NCBI GenBank assembly: GCA_016763255.1 | Contig: JAESUA010000328.1 | Location: 1-5,351 of the forward strand | DNA: 5,351 bases | Origin: Magnetovibrio sp. | Lineage (GTDB): Bacteria > Pseudomonadota > Alphaproteobacteria > Rhodospirillales > Magnetovibrionaceae | Reading direction: 5' to 3' | Part shown: piece by piece, positions 1 through 5,351 of the stretch | Layout: every line of letters starts with the position of its first letter | Numbering within the stretch: the first letter of the stretch is position 1 | Notes under the pieces: generated by a model | The model's database searches: none | What the model was told of the DNA's origin: nothing | What the model saw: the letters and a program-made list of their open reading frames with translations, nothing else | Translations under genes and position numbers: made by a program

Positions 1-725
1 CCGTTGCAATGAAACATCGGCAGGGTCCATAAATAACGCGGATGATGGCCCATGTTCCAGCCGACCACGTTGGAGATGGCATTCAGATACGCGCCGCGGT
101 GGTGATAGACCACGCCCTTGGGGTTGCCGGTGGTGCCCGATGTGTAGTTCAGCGAAATCGCGTTCCACTCATCTTTGGGCAGGGACCAGACGTAGCCTTC
201 GTTGCCTTCTTCAAGAAAAGCTTCGTAGTCGATCTCGCCCAATTTATCGCCGCGCACCTCGGCCAATTTATCATCCACATCGATGATGGTGATGTCGTCG
301 CGGCCGATCTTGCCCAGCGCGTCTTTGACGGTGGCGGAAAATTCGGTATCGGTGATCAAGAATTTGGCTTCGCCGTGGTTAAGGATGAAGGCAATGCTTT
401 CTGCATCCAGGCGATAATTCAGCGCGTTCAACACCGCGCCGGTGACCGGTACGCCAAAGTGACACTCAAACATTTCCGGGGTGTTGGATAACATCACCGC
501 GACGGTGTCGCCTGTTTTTATGCCGCGTTTGGTCAGCGCACAGGCCAAGCGTTTGGCGCGCATAAAGGTCTGTGACCAGGTGTAGCGGCGATCGCCATGG
601 ACCACGCTTTCTTTGTCGGGATACGTACGGGCCGCGCGCTCGATAAAGCTTAAGGGGCTCAGCGATTGAAAGTTTGCCGAGTTCTTGTCTAAGTTTTGTT
701 CGTAGATGTTTGTGCCCGTGTTCAT
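1..725 (-). CDS. AMP-forming acyl-CoA ligase (DmdB-like/fatty acyl-CoA synthetase), N-terminal part
   Basis: This gene encodes an ANL-superfamily acyl-CoA ligase that would activate a carboxylic acid to its CoA thioester through an acyl-adenylate, probably in the cytoplasm. Only the first 241 codons are present; the family usually has about 540 residues, so the C-terminal half and the catalytic lysine lie beyond the left edge. My translation starts MNTGTNIYEQNLDKN, followed by the usual PLSFIERAARTYPDK opening. The P-loop-like AMP motif YTSGTTGNPKG is at residues 194-204, then VVYHHRGAYL, and the visible part ends in LPMFHCN, where related enzymes continue into GW. These features resemble the group containing 3-methylmercaptopropionyl-CoA ligase (DmdB) and medium-chain acyl-CoA ligases; substrate cannot be read from this part. 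The ATG at 725 is chosen because AGGGA lies 10 nt upstream and the N-terminus matches the family. It is divergent from prpE. Family assignment is firm; the DmdB-like label is inference. Confidence 0.9.
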   Translation of the reverse strand, partial: MNTGTNIYEQNLDKNSANFQSLSPLSFIERAARTYPDKESVVHGDRRYTWSQTFMRAKRLACALTKRGIKTGDTVAVMLSNTPEMFECHFGVPVTGAVLNALNYRLDAESIAFILNHGEAKFLITDTEFSATVKDALGKIGRDDITIIDVDDKLAEVRGDKLGEIDYEAFLEEGNEGYVWSLPKDEWNAISLNYTSGTTGNPKGVVYHHRGAYLNAISNVVGWNMGHHPRYLWTLPMFHCN

Positions 726-735
726 GGTGCAATTT

Positions 736-740
736 TCCCT
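736..740 (-). promoter_or_regulatory. Ribosome binding site of the minus-strand acyl-CoA ligase
   Basis: The minus strand reads AGGGA here, 10 nt before the ATG at 725. It supports that start; no competing start with a better site was seen nearby. Confidence 0.6.
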
Positions 741-917
741 GTATCAGTGAATTGGCGACAGTTTGGCACAGTGCTGCATTGCAAAAAACGTTCTTTTCGA
801 TCAAAATTCGCATCAGGGAGTTGGTCGTGAGTGCGCGGGGGTGTGCTTACCGACAACAAGAGTGTCTTCGGTCCGGTATTTTCAGGTGAAAACGCCGCTG
901 ATTTTCCGAAGGTAGCT

Positions 918-925
918 AGGGAGGA
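918..925 (+). promoter_or_regulatory. Ribosome binding site that fixes the prpE start
   Basis: AGGGAGGA here is a near-consensus Shine-Dalgarno sequence, with 5 nt between GGAGG and the ATG at 930. The in-frame GTG at 831 has only a weaker, distant AGGGAG (815-820), and its extra 33 residues do not look like the family N-terminus. This decides the start at 930. Confidence 0.85.
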
Positions 926-929
926 ATAT

Positions 930-2834
930 ATGGCTAACCCTTATGAAGTAGCGCATGCGCGCTCCCTCAACGACCCCAATGAATTTTGGGGCGAAATTGC
1001 ACAAGATATCGACTGGGTGAAGCCCTGGGACAAAGTCCTGGATGATTCGAACCCGCCGTTCTATCGCTGGTTTGTTGGGGCGGAATGTAACACCTGCTAC
1101 AACGCGGTGGATCGTCACGTAAAAAATGGCCGCGGCGACCAGCCCGCCATCATCTATGACAGCCCCATGACCGGTGGCACCAAGCAGACCATTACCTACA
1201 GCCAGCTGCAAGACGAAGTCTCGCGCTTTGCCGGGGTGCTGCGCGCCAACGGCGTGGGCAAGGGTGATCGTGTCATCATTTACATGCCGATGATCCCGCA
1301 AGCCCCCATCGCCATGTTAGCTACGGCGCGTTTGGGTGCGATCCATTCGGTGGTGTTCGGCGGTTTTGCTGCGGCGGAACTGGCCACGCGCATCGATGAT
1401 GCCACGCCCAAGGCCATCGTCGCCGCCAGCTGTGGCCTGGAACCGGGCCGCACCATTCAATACAAGCCACTGCTGGATCAAGCGGTCGAGCTTGCCACTC
1501 ACAAACCCGATGCCTGCATCGTATGGCAGCGTGAAGAAGCCCTGGCCGATTTATCCAACCCCGGTGATGTGGATTGGGCCGAGGCCGCCAAGACGGTTGA
1601 GCCTGCCGAATGCGTGACGGTGGCCGCCACCGATCCGCTGTACATCATGTATACGTCCGGTACGACGGGCGTGCCCAAAGGCATTTTGCGCGACAACGGT
1701 GGGCACATGGTGGCGCTGAATTACACCATGAAGGCCATCTATGACGTGCAACCCGGTGATGTCTACTGGGCTGCATCGGATGTGGGCTGGGTGGTTGGCC
1801 ACAGCTACATTGTTTACGGACCATTGTTGTACGGTTGCACCACGCTGATTTATGAAGGCAAGCCCGTGGGCACGCCCGATGCCGGTGCGTTCTGGCGGGT
1901 GGTGGCCGATCATAAGGTCAAGGTGTTGTTCACCGCCCCGACCGCGTTGCGCGCCATCAAACGTGATGATCCCGAAGCCAAGCTAATGGCTCAGTACGAT
2001 ATGAGCAGCCTCAAGGCGCTTTATCTGGCTGGTGAACGCACCGATCCCGACACCTTGGAATGGTCACAAAAAATCCTTGGAACCCCGGTGATCGATCACT
2101 GGTGGCAGACCGAAACCGGCTGGTCCATCGCCGCCAACTGCATGGGCTTGCACGCCTTTGAAGTCAAACCCGGATCGCCCACCAAGGCTGCACCCGGATG
2201 GGATATTCAGGTGTTGGCCGATGACGGTCATCCGGTCGAGGCCGGCACCATCGGCTCGATCTGTTGCAAACTGCCGCTGCCGCCGGGAACCTTGCCGTCT
2301 TTGTGGAACGCCGATGCGCGCTATCAAGAAGCGTATTTGGATGAATTCCCGGGTTTTTATAAAACCGGCGATGCGGGCTATATCGACGAAGACGGCTACG
2401 TCTACGTCATGGCGCGCACCGATGACATCATCAATGTCGCCGGCCATCGTTTGTCGACCGGCGCCATGGAAGAAGTTCTGTCCGCCCACCCTGACGTCGC
2501 CGAATGTGCGGTGATGGGGGTCGCCGATCAGCTCAAAGGTCAGATGCCAGTGGGCATGTTGGTGTTGAAGGCCGGTGTGGATCGTGACCACGCAGATATC
2601 GTCAAAGAAGTGGTCAAGATGGTGCGCACTCAAATCGGCCCGGTGGCAGCGTTTAAAATCGCCACCGTGGTGGACCGTTTGCCGAAAACCCGGTCGGGCA
2701 AAATTCTGCGCGGCACCATGCAAAAAATTGCCGACAACGAAGCCTATAAAATACCTGCGACCATCGATGATCCAAGTGTCTTAGATGAAATCGAAACCGC
2801 ACTCGAAGGCATCGGCTACGCCAAGGCACGCTAA
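930..2834 (+). CDS. prpE: Propionyl-CoA synthetase (propionate--CoA ligase) PrpE
   Basis: The product (634 aa) is a cytoplasmic AMP-forming ligase that converts propionate, ATP and CoA to propionyl-CoA, feeding the methylcitrate or methylmalonyl-CoA route. Related enzymes also take acrylate or acetate. From the ATG at 930 the protein begins MANPYEVAHARSLNDP, and an acetyl-CoA-synthetase-type N-terminal domain follows (roughly 5-60, with WVKPWDKVLDDSNPPFYRWF). The AMP-binding core carries YTSGTTGVPKG (241-251) followed by RDNGGH, and WWQTETGW (391-398). The hinge/A8 region is YKTGDAGYIDEDGYVY (477-492), then TDDIINVAGHRLSTG (497-511). The C-terminal LPKTRSGKILR (584-594) holds the catalytic lysine K591, the position acetylated in characterised PrpE/Acs proteins. 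RDNGGH and AGHRLSTG favour PrpE over acetyl-CoA synthetase. Length is normal and all core motifs are intact. It is monocistronic, divergent from another acyl-CoA ligase, and closed by a hairpin terminator. Substrate preference is inferred from family. Confidence 0.93.
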   Translation: MANPYEVAHARSLNDPNEFWGEIAQDIDWVKPWDKVLDDSNPPFYRWFVGAECNTCYNAVDRHVKNGRGDQPAIIYDSPMTGGTKQTITYSQLQDEVSRFAGVLRANGVGKGDRVIIYMPMIPQAPIAMLATARLGAIHSVVFGGFAAAELATRIDDATPKAIVAASCGLEPGRTIQYKPLLDQAVELATHKPDACIVWQREEALADLSNPGDVDWAEAAKTVEPAECVTVAATDPLYIMYTSGTTGVPKGILRDNGGHMVALNYTMKAIYDVQPGDVYWAASDVGWVVGHSYIVYGPLLYGCTTLIYEGKPVGTPDAGAFWRVVADHKVKVLFTAPTALRAIKRDDPEAKLMAQYDMSSLKALYLAGERTDPDTLEWSQKILGTPVIDHWWQTETGWSIAANCMGLHAFEVKPGSPTKAAPGWDIQVLADDGHPVEAGTIGSICCKLPLPPGTLPSLWNADARYQEAYLDEFPGFYKTGDAGYIDEDGYVYVMARTDDIINVAGHRLSTGAMEEVLSAHPDVAECAVMGVADQLKGQMPVGMLVLKAGVDRDHADIVKEVVKMVRTQIGPVAAFKIATVVDRLPKTRSGKILRGTMQKIADNEAYKIPATIDDPSVLDEIETALEGIGYAKAR

Positions 2835-2857
2835 ACTTAGCGTTCAAATACGATGAC

Positions 2858-2894
2858 AAAGGGCCGGGGGCATATCGCTTCCGGCCCTTTTGTT
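2858..2894. terminator. Rho-independent terminator of prpE, possibly bidirectional
   Basis: AAAGGGCCGG (2858-2867) pairs perfectly with CCGGCCCTTT (2881-2890). The stem can extend inward through two G-U and two G-C pairs to a 5-nt loop (2872-2876). TTTTGTT follows on the plus strand, 24 nt after the prpE stop. On the minus strand the hairpin lies just past the stop of the convergent membrane protein gene, where TTTGTC follows, so it may serve both genes. Confidence 0.85.
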
Positions 2895-3180
2895 ATGAGA
2901 GGCCCAACAAATTGGTGATGGTGAGGAACAACGGCACCGGCGAAACTGCGATGGCGATGGATATGAGAAAGCGCGGCCAGCTGAACAGGCCTGAGATACC
3001 CGCCGCCATGCAGATGCCGCCGCCACCGCCGATCAAGGCATTGCCGGGAACGTTCAGCGCCACCACCACCGCCAGATAACGGTGACGCAACAAAAATGGC
3101 ATCAAACGTTTGGGCGCGTTGGCGAGGAGTAAATTGAGGCGCTGTGGCGGATTAAGCGGGGCAAGGCGGTCGATCAGATC
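2893..3180 (-). pseudogene. C-terminal half of an interrupted multi-pass membrane protein
   Basis: These 95 codons plus TAA continue, in exactly the same frame, the gene that stops at 3181-3183. The reading is DLIDRLAPLNPPQRLNLLLA directly after the stop, a basic linker, then a hydrophobic stretch with ALNVPGNALIGGGGGI (180-195 of the joined protein), then a last membrane segment around RFLISIAIAVSPVPLFLTI (209-227). The PGN-plus-glycine-run motif inside a membrane segment resembles the re-entrant loops of DedA/TVP38-like transport-associated proteins; that resemblance is inference. Possible internal starts are TTG 3105 and ATG 3102, but the bases before them show no Shine-Dalgarno sequence, and a start there would discard 26 coherent codons. 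I therefore read this as the remainder of one 234-codon gene rather than a second gene. It would be untranslated unless the stop is read through or is a base error. Confidence 0.7.
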
Positions 3181-3597
3181 TTAGGCCCGGACCAAGCCCA
3201 AGGATGCAAACATGCGGGCGATCAATTCAATCGGCATCAGACGGCCGATGAGGTAGGCCATCACCAACGCGCCGACCGTGCACAGATACACCGTCAGTAA
3301 AATTTCCTGGCCGTAGATGAACATCATGGCGAGGCCAAATTCGATCCCCGGAACAAACGGGATCGCCATCAAGGTGGTATACAAACTGCCCAGGATCACG
3401 CCGAGAAGATCGCTGTCACTGATGCTGCTGGTCACGCTTTGATTGAACAACGTATTCAGCCATGCACCGGTTTGCTGACCCAACACCAGCAGGCCAGCGT
3501 ATGCGAACACCCCTAGGGTGATGCGTGTCCACCGGACCGTGGATGTTGGGGGCGGTTTTGGGGGCAGTGTATCGGGTTCTAAGCCGTCAGCGCTCAT
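3181..3597 (-). CDS. N-terminal half of a multi-pass membrane protein, ended early by in-frame TAA
   Basis: The 138-residue product starts MSADGLEPDTLPPKPPP, a short proline-rich cytoplasmic-looking tail. Hydrophobic segments follow at about 26-43, 63-96 (containing PFVPGIEFGLA at 80-90) and 98-119, then a basic end at GLVRA. PGIE in a membrane segment is paired by PGNALIGGGGG in the following in-frame segment, giving the two-loop layout of DedA/TVP38-like membrane proteins. The exact family is not certain and no specific function can be assigned. The ATG at 3597 is the natural start, although the upstream bases offer only a weak purine run (GAAAGAAA) as ribosome binding site. The frame stays open after the TAA (3181-3183) for 95 more codons. 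A truncated product would lack the second motif and two or so membrane segments. Hence this is probably a broken gene, or an intact one misread at one base. Confidence 0.7.
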   Translation of the reverse strand: MSADGLEPDTLPPKPPPTSTVRWTRITLGVFAYAGLLVLGQQTGAWLNTLFNQSVTSSISDSDLLGVILGSLYTTLMAIPFVPGIEFGLAMMFIYGQEILLTVYLCTVGALVMAYLIGRLMPIELIARMFASLGLVRA

Positions 3598-3778
3598 CTG
3601 ATCGTTTCTTTCGACAATGTGCGATGAAATGATTATGCCGTCGCAAGGGGGCTTTTACAGGGCAATTGTATGCGTGTATCAGGGCTGTGTCTTTCTTTAA
3701 TAAGGTGGTCCGGTTTGAAGGGAGCTCAAGGGCTTGTGTGCTGCAATGGGCCCAGTCCGATTTGTGCTGCAGCCATCA
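3598..3778. other. Gene-free spacer upstream of the membrane protein gene
   Basis: I see no gene or RNA in this stretch. It should hold the promoter of the minus-strand membrane protein gene. CATAAT on the minus strand (3632-3637), about 35 nt before its ATG, resembles a -10 box, but no good -35 stands at the right distance. A 9-bp direct repeat TGTGCTGCA occurs at 3737-3745 and 3763-3771 and has no obvious role. Confidence 0.4.
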
Positions 3779-3807
3779 AAAAAGGGGCCACGAACGGGCC
3801 CCTTTTT
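3778..3807 (-). terminator. Rho-independent terminator of trcR
   Basis: AAAAAGGGGCC (3779-3789) pairs perfectly with GGCCCCTTTTT (3797-3807) around a 7-nt loop. On the minus strand the stem ends in TTTTTT (3783-3778), and it starts 19 nt past the trcR stop codon. This is a textbook intrinsic terminator for trcR. The plus strand also has a T-run after the stem, but no plus-strand gene needs it. Confidence 0.88.
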
Positions 3808-3826
3808 CTTGATATGTTTTGTGTGC

Positions 3827-4528
3827 TCAGCCGTTTGAGCTGTCCGAGCCGTCTTCGTCTGTCGACTTGCTGGGACCAAAGACGCTTTCCACCGTGGGCA
3901 TGACTTCGGGTTCCAACATCGGGCCGGGGGCCATGGTCGGCAGCGCGGGTTCGATTTCGGGCTGCTGGACAGCCGGCGGCGCAGCGGTCGGCACATGGGT
4001 GGTGCCGGCCTTAGCACGTGCGATGGCGACGACTTTTTCGAGGTCGGATTCGATGCACAGGCCCATGCCCACGGGGCTTTGCGGCTTAATGTTGGAGATG
4101 TTCCAGTGACTGCGTTCGCGCACCGACTTGATGGTCGGCTTGGTGGTGCCGATCAGCCGTGAAAGCTGCGCATCGCTGAGTTCGGGGTGGTGTTTGAGCA
4201 ACCATGCGATGGCGTCCGGGCGGTCTTGGCGTTTGGACACGGGGGTGTAACGCGCACCTTTGCCACGGGCTTTGGGCATAGGTAACGTGGTCTTGGCCAT
4301 TTTCAGGCTGGCGTTTTCATCGTCCTGACAGCGGTCGATTTCTTTTTTAGTCAACTCACCTGTCGCAATCGGGTCCGCACCTTGCATTCCCACCGCAACC
4401 TCGGCGTCGGCGATGGCTTGCACTTCAAGCTCATGCAGGCCGACAAAATCGGCAATCTGATCGAACGACAAGGCGGTGTTTTCAACGAGCCATACGGCCG
4501 TCGCCTTAGGCATCAAAGGCTTCGACAT
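3827..4528 (-). CDS. trcR: DUF1013 family regulator, cell cycle transcriptional regulator TrcR
   Basis: This 233-aa protein belongs to the DUF1013 family, named TrcR, conserved in Alphaproteobacteria and regarded as a cell cycle transcriptional regulator; its detailed mechanism cannot be read here. The N-terminus MSKPLMPKATAVWLVENTAL is typical. A first helix-turn-helix-like stretch is SFDQIADFVGLHELEVQAIAD (21-41). A second follows RPDAIAWLLKHHPEL (103-117) as SDAQLSRLIGTTKPTIKSV (118-136), then the conserved SHWNISNIKPQSPVGMGL (140-157). Between them is a basic linker (76-101). The last 58 residues or so (176-233) are rich in proline, glutamate, serine and aspartate and look disordered. The ATG at 4528 is preferred over an in-frame TTG at 4558 because AAGGA stands 7 nt upstream and the family starts at MSKPLMPK. 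The gene has a terminator downstream and a strongly structured leader upstream. Confidence 0.87.
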   Translation of the reverse strand: MSKPLMPKATAVWLVENTALSFDQIADFVGLHELEVQAIADAEVAVGMQGADPIATGELTKKEIDRCQDDENASLKMAKTTLPMPKARGKGARYTPVSKRQDRPDAIAWLLKHHPELSDAQLSRLIGTTKPTIKSVRERSHWNISNIKPQSPVGMGLCIESDLEKVVAIARAKAGTTHVPTAAPPAVQQPEIEPALPTMAPGPMLEPEVMPTVESVFGPSKSTDEDGSDSSNG

Positions 4529-4535
4529 AGCGGAT

Positions 4536-4540
4536 TCCTT
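4536..4540 (-). promoter_or_regulatory. Ribosome binding site that fixes the trcR start
   Basis: The minus strand reads AAGGA here, 7 nt before the ATG at 4528. The alternative TTG at 4558 would place its start inside the 24-bp palindrome and has no good ribosome binding site. Confidence 0.75.
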
Positions 4541-4544
4541 ATTC

Positions 4545-4578
4545 AAAAAACGGGACAACCCCCAAATTTGGGGGTTGT
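4545..4578 (-). promoter_or_regulatory. Perfect 24-bp palindrome plus T6 in front of trcR: operator or attenuator
   Basis: ACAACCCCCAAA (4555-4566) is followed directly by its exact reverse complement (4567-4578). As RNA it can form a stem of about 10 bp with an AAUU loop. On the minus strand the stem is followed by CCCG and then TTTTTT (4550-4545), so it resembles an intrinsic terminator. It ends only 4 nt before the AAGGA of trcR, and there is no room for a promoter between the T-run and the start. If it terminates transcription, trcR would depend on read-through; alternatively the double-stranded palindrome is a dimeric repressor site. It could also end the upstream oxidoreductase transcript. 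The structure is seen directly; the role is inferred. Confidence 0.6.
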
Positions 4579-4580
4579 GT

Positions 4581-4648
4581 GAGCCTTGTCTATCGTAAAA
4601 AGCGTTGCGGGTAAACCGCTAGAGAAACATTTTAACACGACAAGGCTC
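4581..4648. repeat. 10-bp inverted repeat spaced by 48 bp upstream of trcR
   Basis: GAGCCTTGTC (4581-4590) is matched by its exact reverse complement GACAAGGCTC (4639-4648). Inside lies a small hairpin, GCGG-GTAAA-CCGC (4607-4619), and a 10-bp palindrome GCTCTAGAGC (4645-4654) overlaps the outer arm. The arms could be paired binding sites for a looping regulator, or the outer stem of a structured leader. Confidence 0.5.
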
Positions 4649-4656
4649 TAGAGCAA
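4629..4656 (-). promoter_or_regulatory. Possible trcR promoter
   Basis: On the minus strand TTGCTC (4656-4651) is separated by 16 bp from TAAAAT (4634-4629). The -10 matches the general consensus at 5 of 6 positions, the -35 at only 3 of 6. Transcription would start near 4621 and give a leader of roughly 90 nt containing both hairpins. One arm of the spaced inverted repeat would lie between -35 and -10. Confidence 0.25.
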
Positions 4657-4665
4657 AACTCTGAC

Positions 4666-5351
4666 TTAAGCCATTTCCAACACGATTTTACCGATATGCT
4701 GGCTGCTTTCCATCAACCGATGGGCCTCGCAGGCTTGTTCCAAAGCGAATGTCTTGTACACCACGGGCTTGATCGAGCCGTCTTCGAGCAGCGGCCAGAT
4801 GGTCTTTTGGAGGTTTTGCGCGATGGCGGCCTTGAAGCCTGTATCGCGTGCGCGCAGGGTCGATCCGGTCAGGGTCAGGCGTTTGAGCATCATCGGCATC
4901 AAATTGATTTCGACCTTGGAACCTTGCAAAAAGGCGATGTTCACCAATCGCCCATCGGGGGCCAGGGCTTTGATATTGCGCGCGACATAATCACCGCCGA
5001 CCATGTCGAGGATCACGTTGACCCCCTTGTCCCCCCCATTTTTGGCCCCAAAAGCCCGCGCCGCATCGACAAAATCGTCTTCACGGTAATTCACCGCCTG
5101 CTGCGCACCAAGGTCCAAACAGGCCTGACATTTGTCGGCACTGCCCGCCGTGGTGATGACCCGTGCGCCCAAACGAGAAGCCATTTGGATGGCGGCGGTG
5201 CCGATGCCGCTGGTGCCGCCATGAATCAGTACCGTTTCCCCGGCTTTGAGGCCGGCGCGCTCAAACAGGTTGCTCCACACGGTGAAGAAGGTTTCGGGCA
5301 GTGCGGCGGCTTCAACCAGGCTGAGGCTGGATGGAATCGGCAGGCAAGCCC
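4666..5351 (-). CDS. NAD(P)H quinone oxidoreductase-like MDR enzyme (PIG3/Qor group), C-terminal part
   Basis: This gene encodes a zinc-independent medium-chain dehydrogenase/reductase of the quinone oxidoreductase (PIG3-like) group, a cytoplasmic enzyme expected to reduce quinones or enals with NADPH. The 227 visible codons lack the N-terminal third; the family has about 325-335 residues, so the start is off the right edge. Numbering from the first complete codon, the visible part opens ACLPIPSSLSLVEAAALPET, then the Rossmann cofactor loop VLIHGGTSGIGTAAIQMA (40-57). LDMVGGD follows (114-120), then the PDGRLVNIAFLQG strand-turn, and the C-terminal HRLMESSQHIGKIVLEMA. HGGTSGIG in place of the classic GxGxxG dinucleotide signature is usual for this group. 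GTG at 5280 is an internal valine codon, not a start, since the family sequence continues upstream. The gene is 137 bp upstream of trcR on the same strand with no clear terminator of its own. Substrate is not determinable. Confidence 0.9.
   Translation of the reverse strand, partial: ACLPIPSSLSLVEAAALPETFFTVWSNLFERAGLKAGETVLIHGGTSGIGTAAIQMASRLGARVITTAGSADKCQACLDLGAQQAVNYREDDFVDAARAFGAKNGGDKGVNVILDMVGGDYVARNIKALAPDGRLVNIAFLQGSKVEINLMPMMLKRLTLTGSTLRARDTGFKAAIAQNLQKTIWPLLEDGSIKPVVYKTFALEQACEAHRLMESSQHIGKIVLEMA

Larger units (their letters stand above)
726..929. promoter_or_regulatory. Divergent control region between the two acyl-CoA ligase genes
   Basis: These 204 bp separate the start of the minus-strand ligase from the prpE start and must hold the promoters of both. 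I found no convincing -35/-10 pair on either strand. Two short adjacent dyads are visible: GCACAGTGC at 766-774 and TGCATTGCA at 775-783. They could be half-sites for a shared regulator, but they are short enough to arise by chance. The plus-strand reading frame of prpE stays open back to a GTG at 831, but that extension is probably not translated. Confidence 0.4.

Noticed and set aside
42..491. 149-codon open frame on the plus strand over the left acyl-CoA ligase
   Set aside because: It lies opposite the conserved AMP-binding sequence of the minus-strand gene and is a shadow of its codon pattern.
775..784. TTGCAA-like element in the divergent region as a propionate-regulator (PccR-type) site
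   Set aside because: Only one imperfect half-site is visible; the known type of site needs two closely spaced copies.
466..813. 115-codon minus-strand frame overlapping the start of the left ligase
   Set aside because: It is out of frame with the recognisable ligase N-terminus on the same strand and has no family-like sequence.
831..929. 33-codon N-terminal extension of prpE from GTG 831
   Set aside because: The strong AGGGAGGA and ATG at 930 begin exactly where the family N-terminus begins; the extension has no family-like sequence.
2064..2723. 219-codon open frame on the minus strand inside prpE
   Set aside because: It is antisense to a clear conserved enzyme, has histidine-, glycine- and arginine-rich composition typical of GC-rich shadow frames, and shows no recognisable domain.
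3737..3771. 9-bp direct repeat TGTGCTGCA spaced by 26 bp
   Set aside because: Only two short copies, not placed at a promoter or mobile-element boundary that I can recognise; chance is a sufficient explanation.
3819..4109. 96-codon plus-strand frame antisense to the trcR C-terminal tail
   Set aside because: Its composition reflects the low-complexity proline/glutamate-rich tail of TrcR on the other strand; no ribosome binding site or domain seen.
4650..4662. AGAG-CAAAA-CTCT mini-hairpin after the oxidoreductase stop as its terminator
   Set aside because: The stem is only 4 bp and no T-run follows on the minus strand.

Overview
The window looks like ordinary chromosomal DNA of an alphaproteobacterium. 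The best evidence is a gene for a DUF1013/TrcR-type regulator, a family known essentially only from Alphaproteobacteria. Moderate-to-high GC and the mix of acyl-CoA metabolism genes fit a Rhodospirillales-like, perhaps aquatic, organism, but that finer placement is a guess. I see no mobile element, CRISPR array, rRNA, tRNA or phage gene.

Left part (1-2890): two AMP-forming acyl-CoA ligases are transcribed away from each other from a 204-bp shared control region. The minus-strand gene (1-725) runs off the left edge and encodes the N-terminal 241 residues of a fatty/short-chain acyl-CoA ligase of the DmdB-like group. The plus-strand gene (930-2834) is a complete propionyl-CoA synthetase, PrpE. 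A strong hairpin terminator (2858-2891) closes prpE and separates it from the convergent gene beyond.

Middle part (2893-3827): a minus-strand multi-pass membrane protein gene is cut by one in-frame TAA at 3181-3183. The 138 codons before it and the 95 codons after it lie in the same frame and together make a coherent 234-codon membrane protein, so this looks like a nonsense-mutated gene, a recoded stop or a base error. A gene-free stretch of about 230 bp follows and ends with the trcR terminator hairpin (3779-3807).

Right part (3827-5351): trcR (3827-4528, minus strand) lies downstream of a minus-strand quinone oxidoreductase-like MDR gene (4666-5351), whose N-terminus is off the right edge. 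The 137-bp gap between them is the most structured non-coding DNA in the window. It holds a perfect 24-bp palindrome followed by T6 just ahead of the trcR ribosome binding site, and a 10-bp inverted repeat spaced by 48 bp around a possible promoter. This could be an operator or a transcription attenuator for trcR.

The two ligases together suggest activation of propionate and other short or medium carboxylic acids to CoA thioesters. The oxidoreductase, the regulator and the membrane protein have no evident pathway link to them. No multi-gene novel system is visible; the points worth checking are the interrupted membrane protein and the trcR leader.
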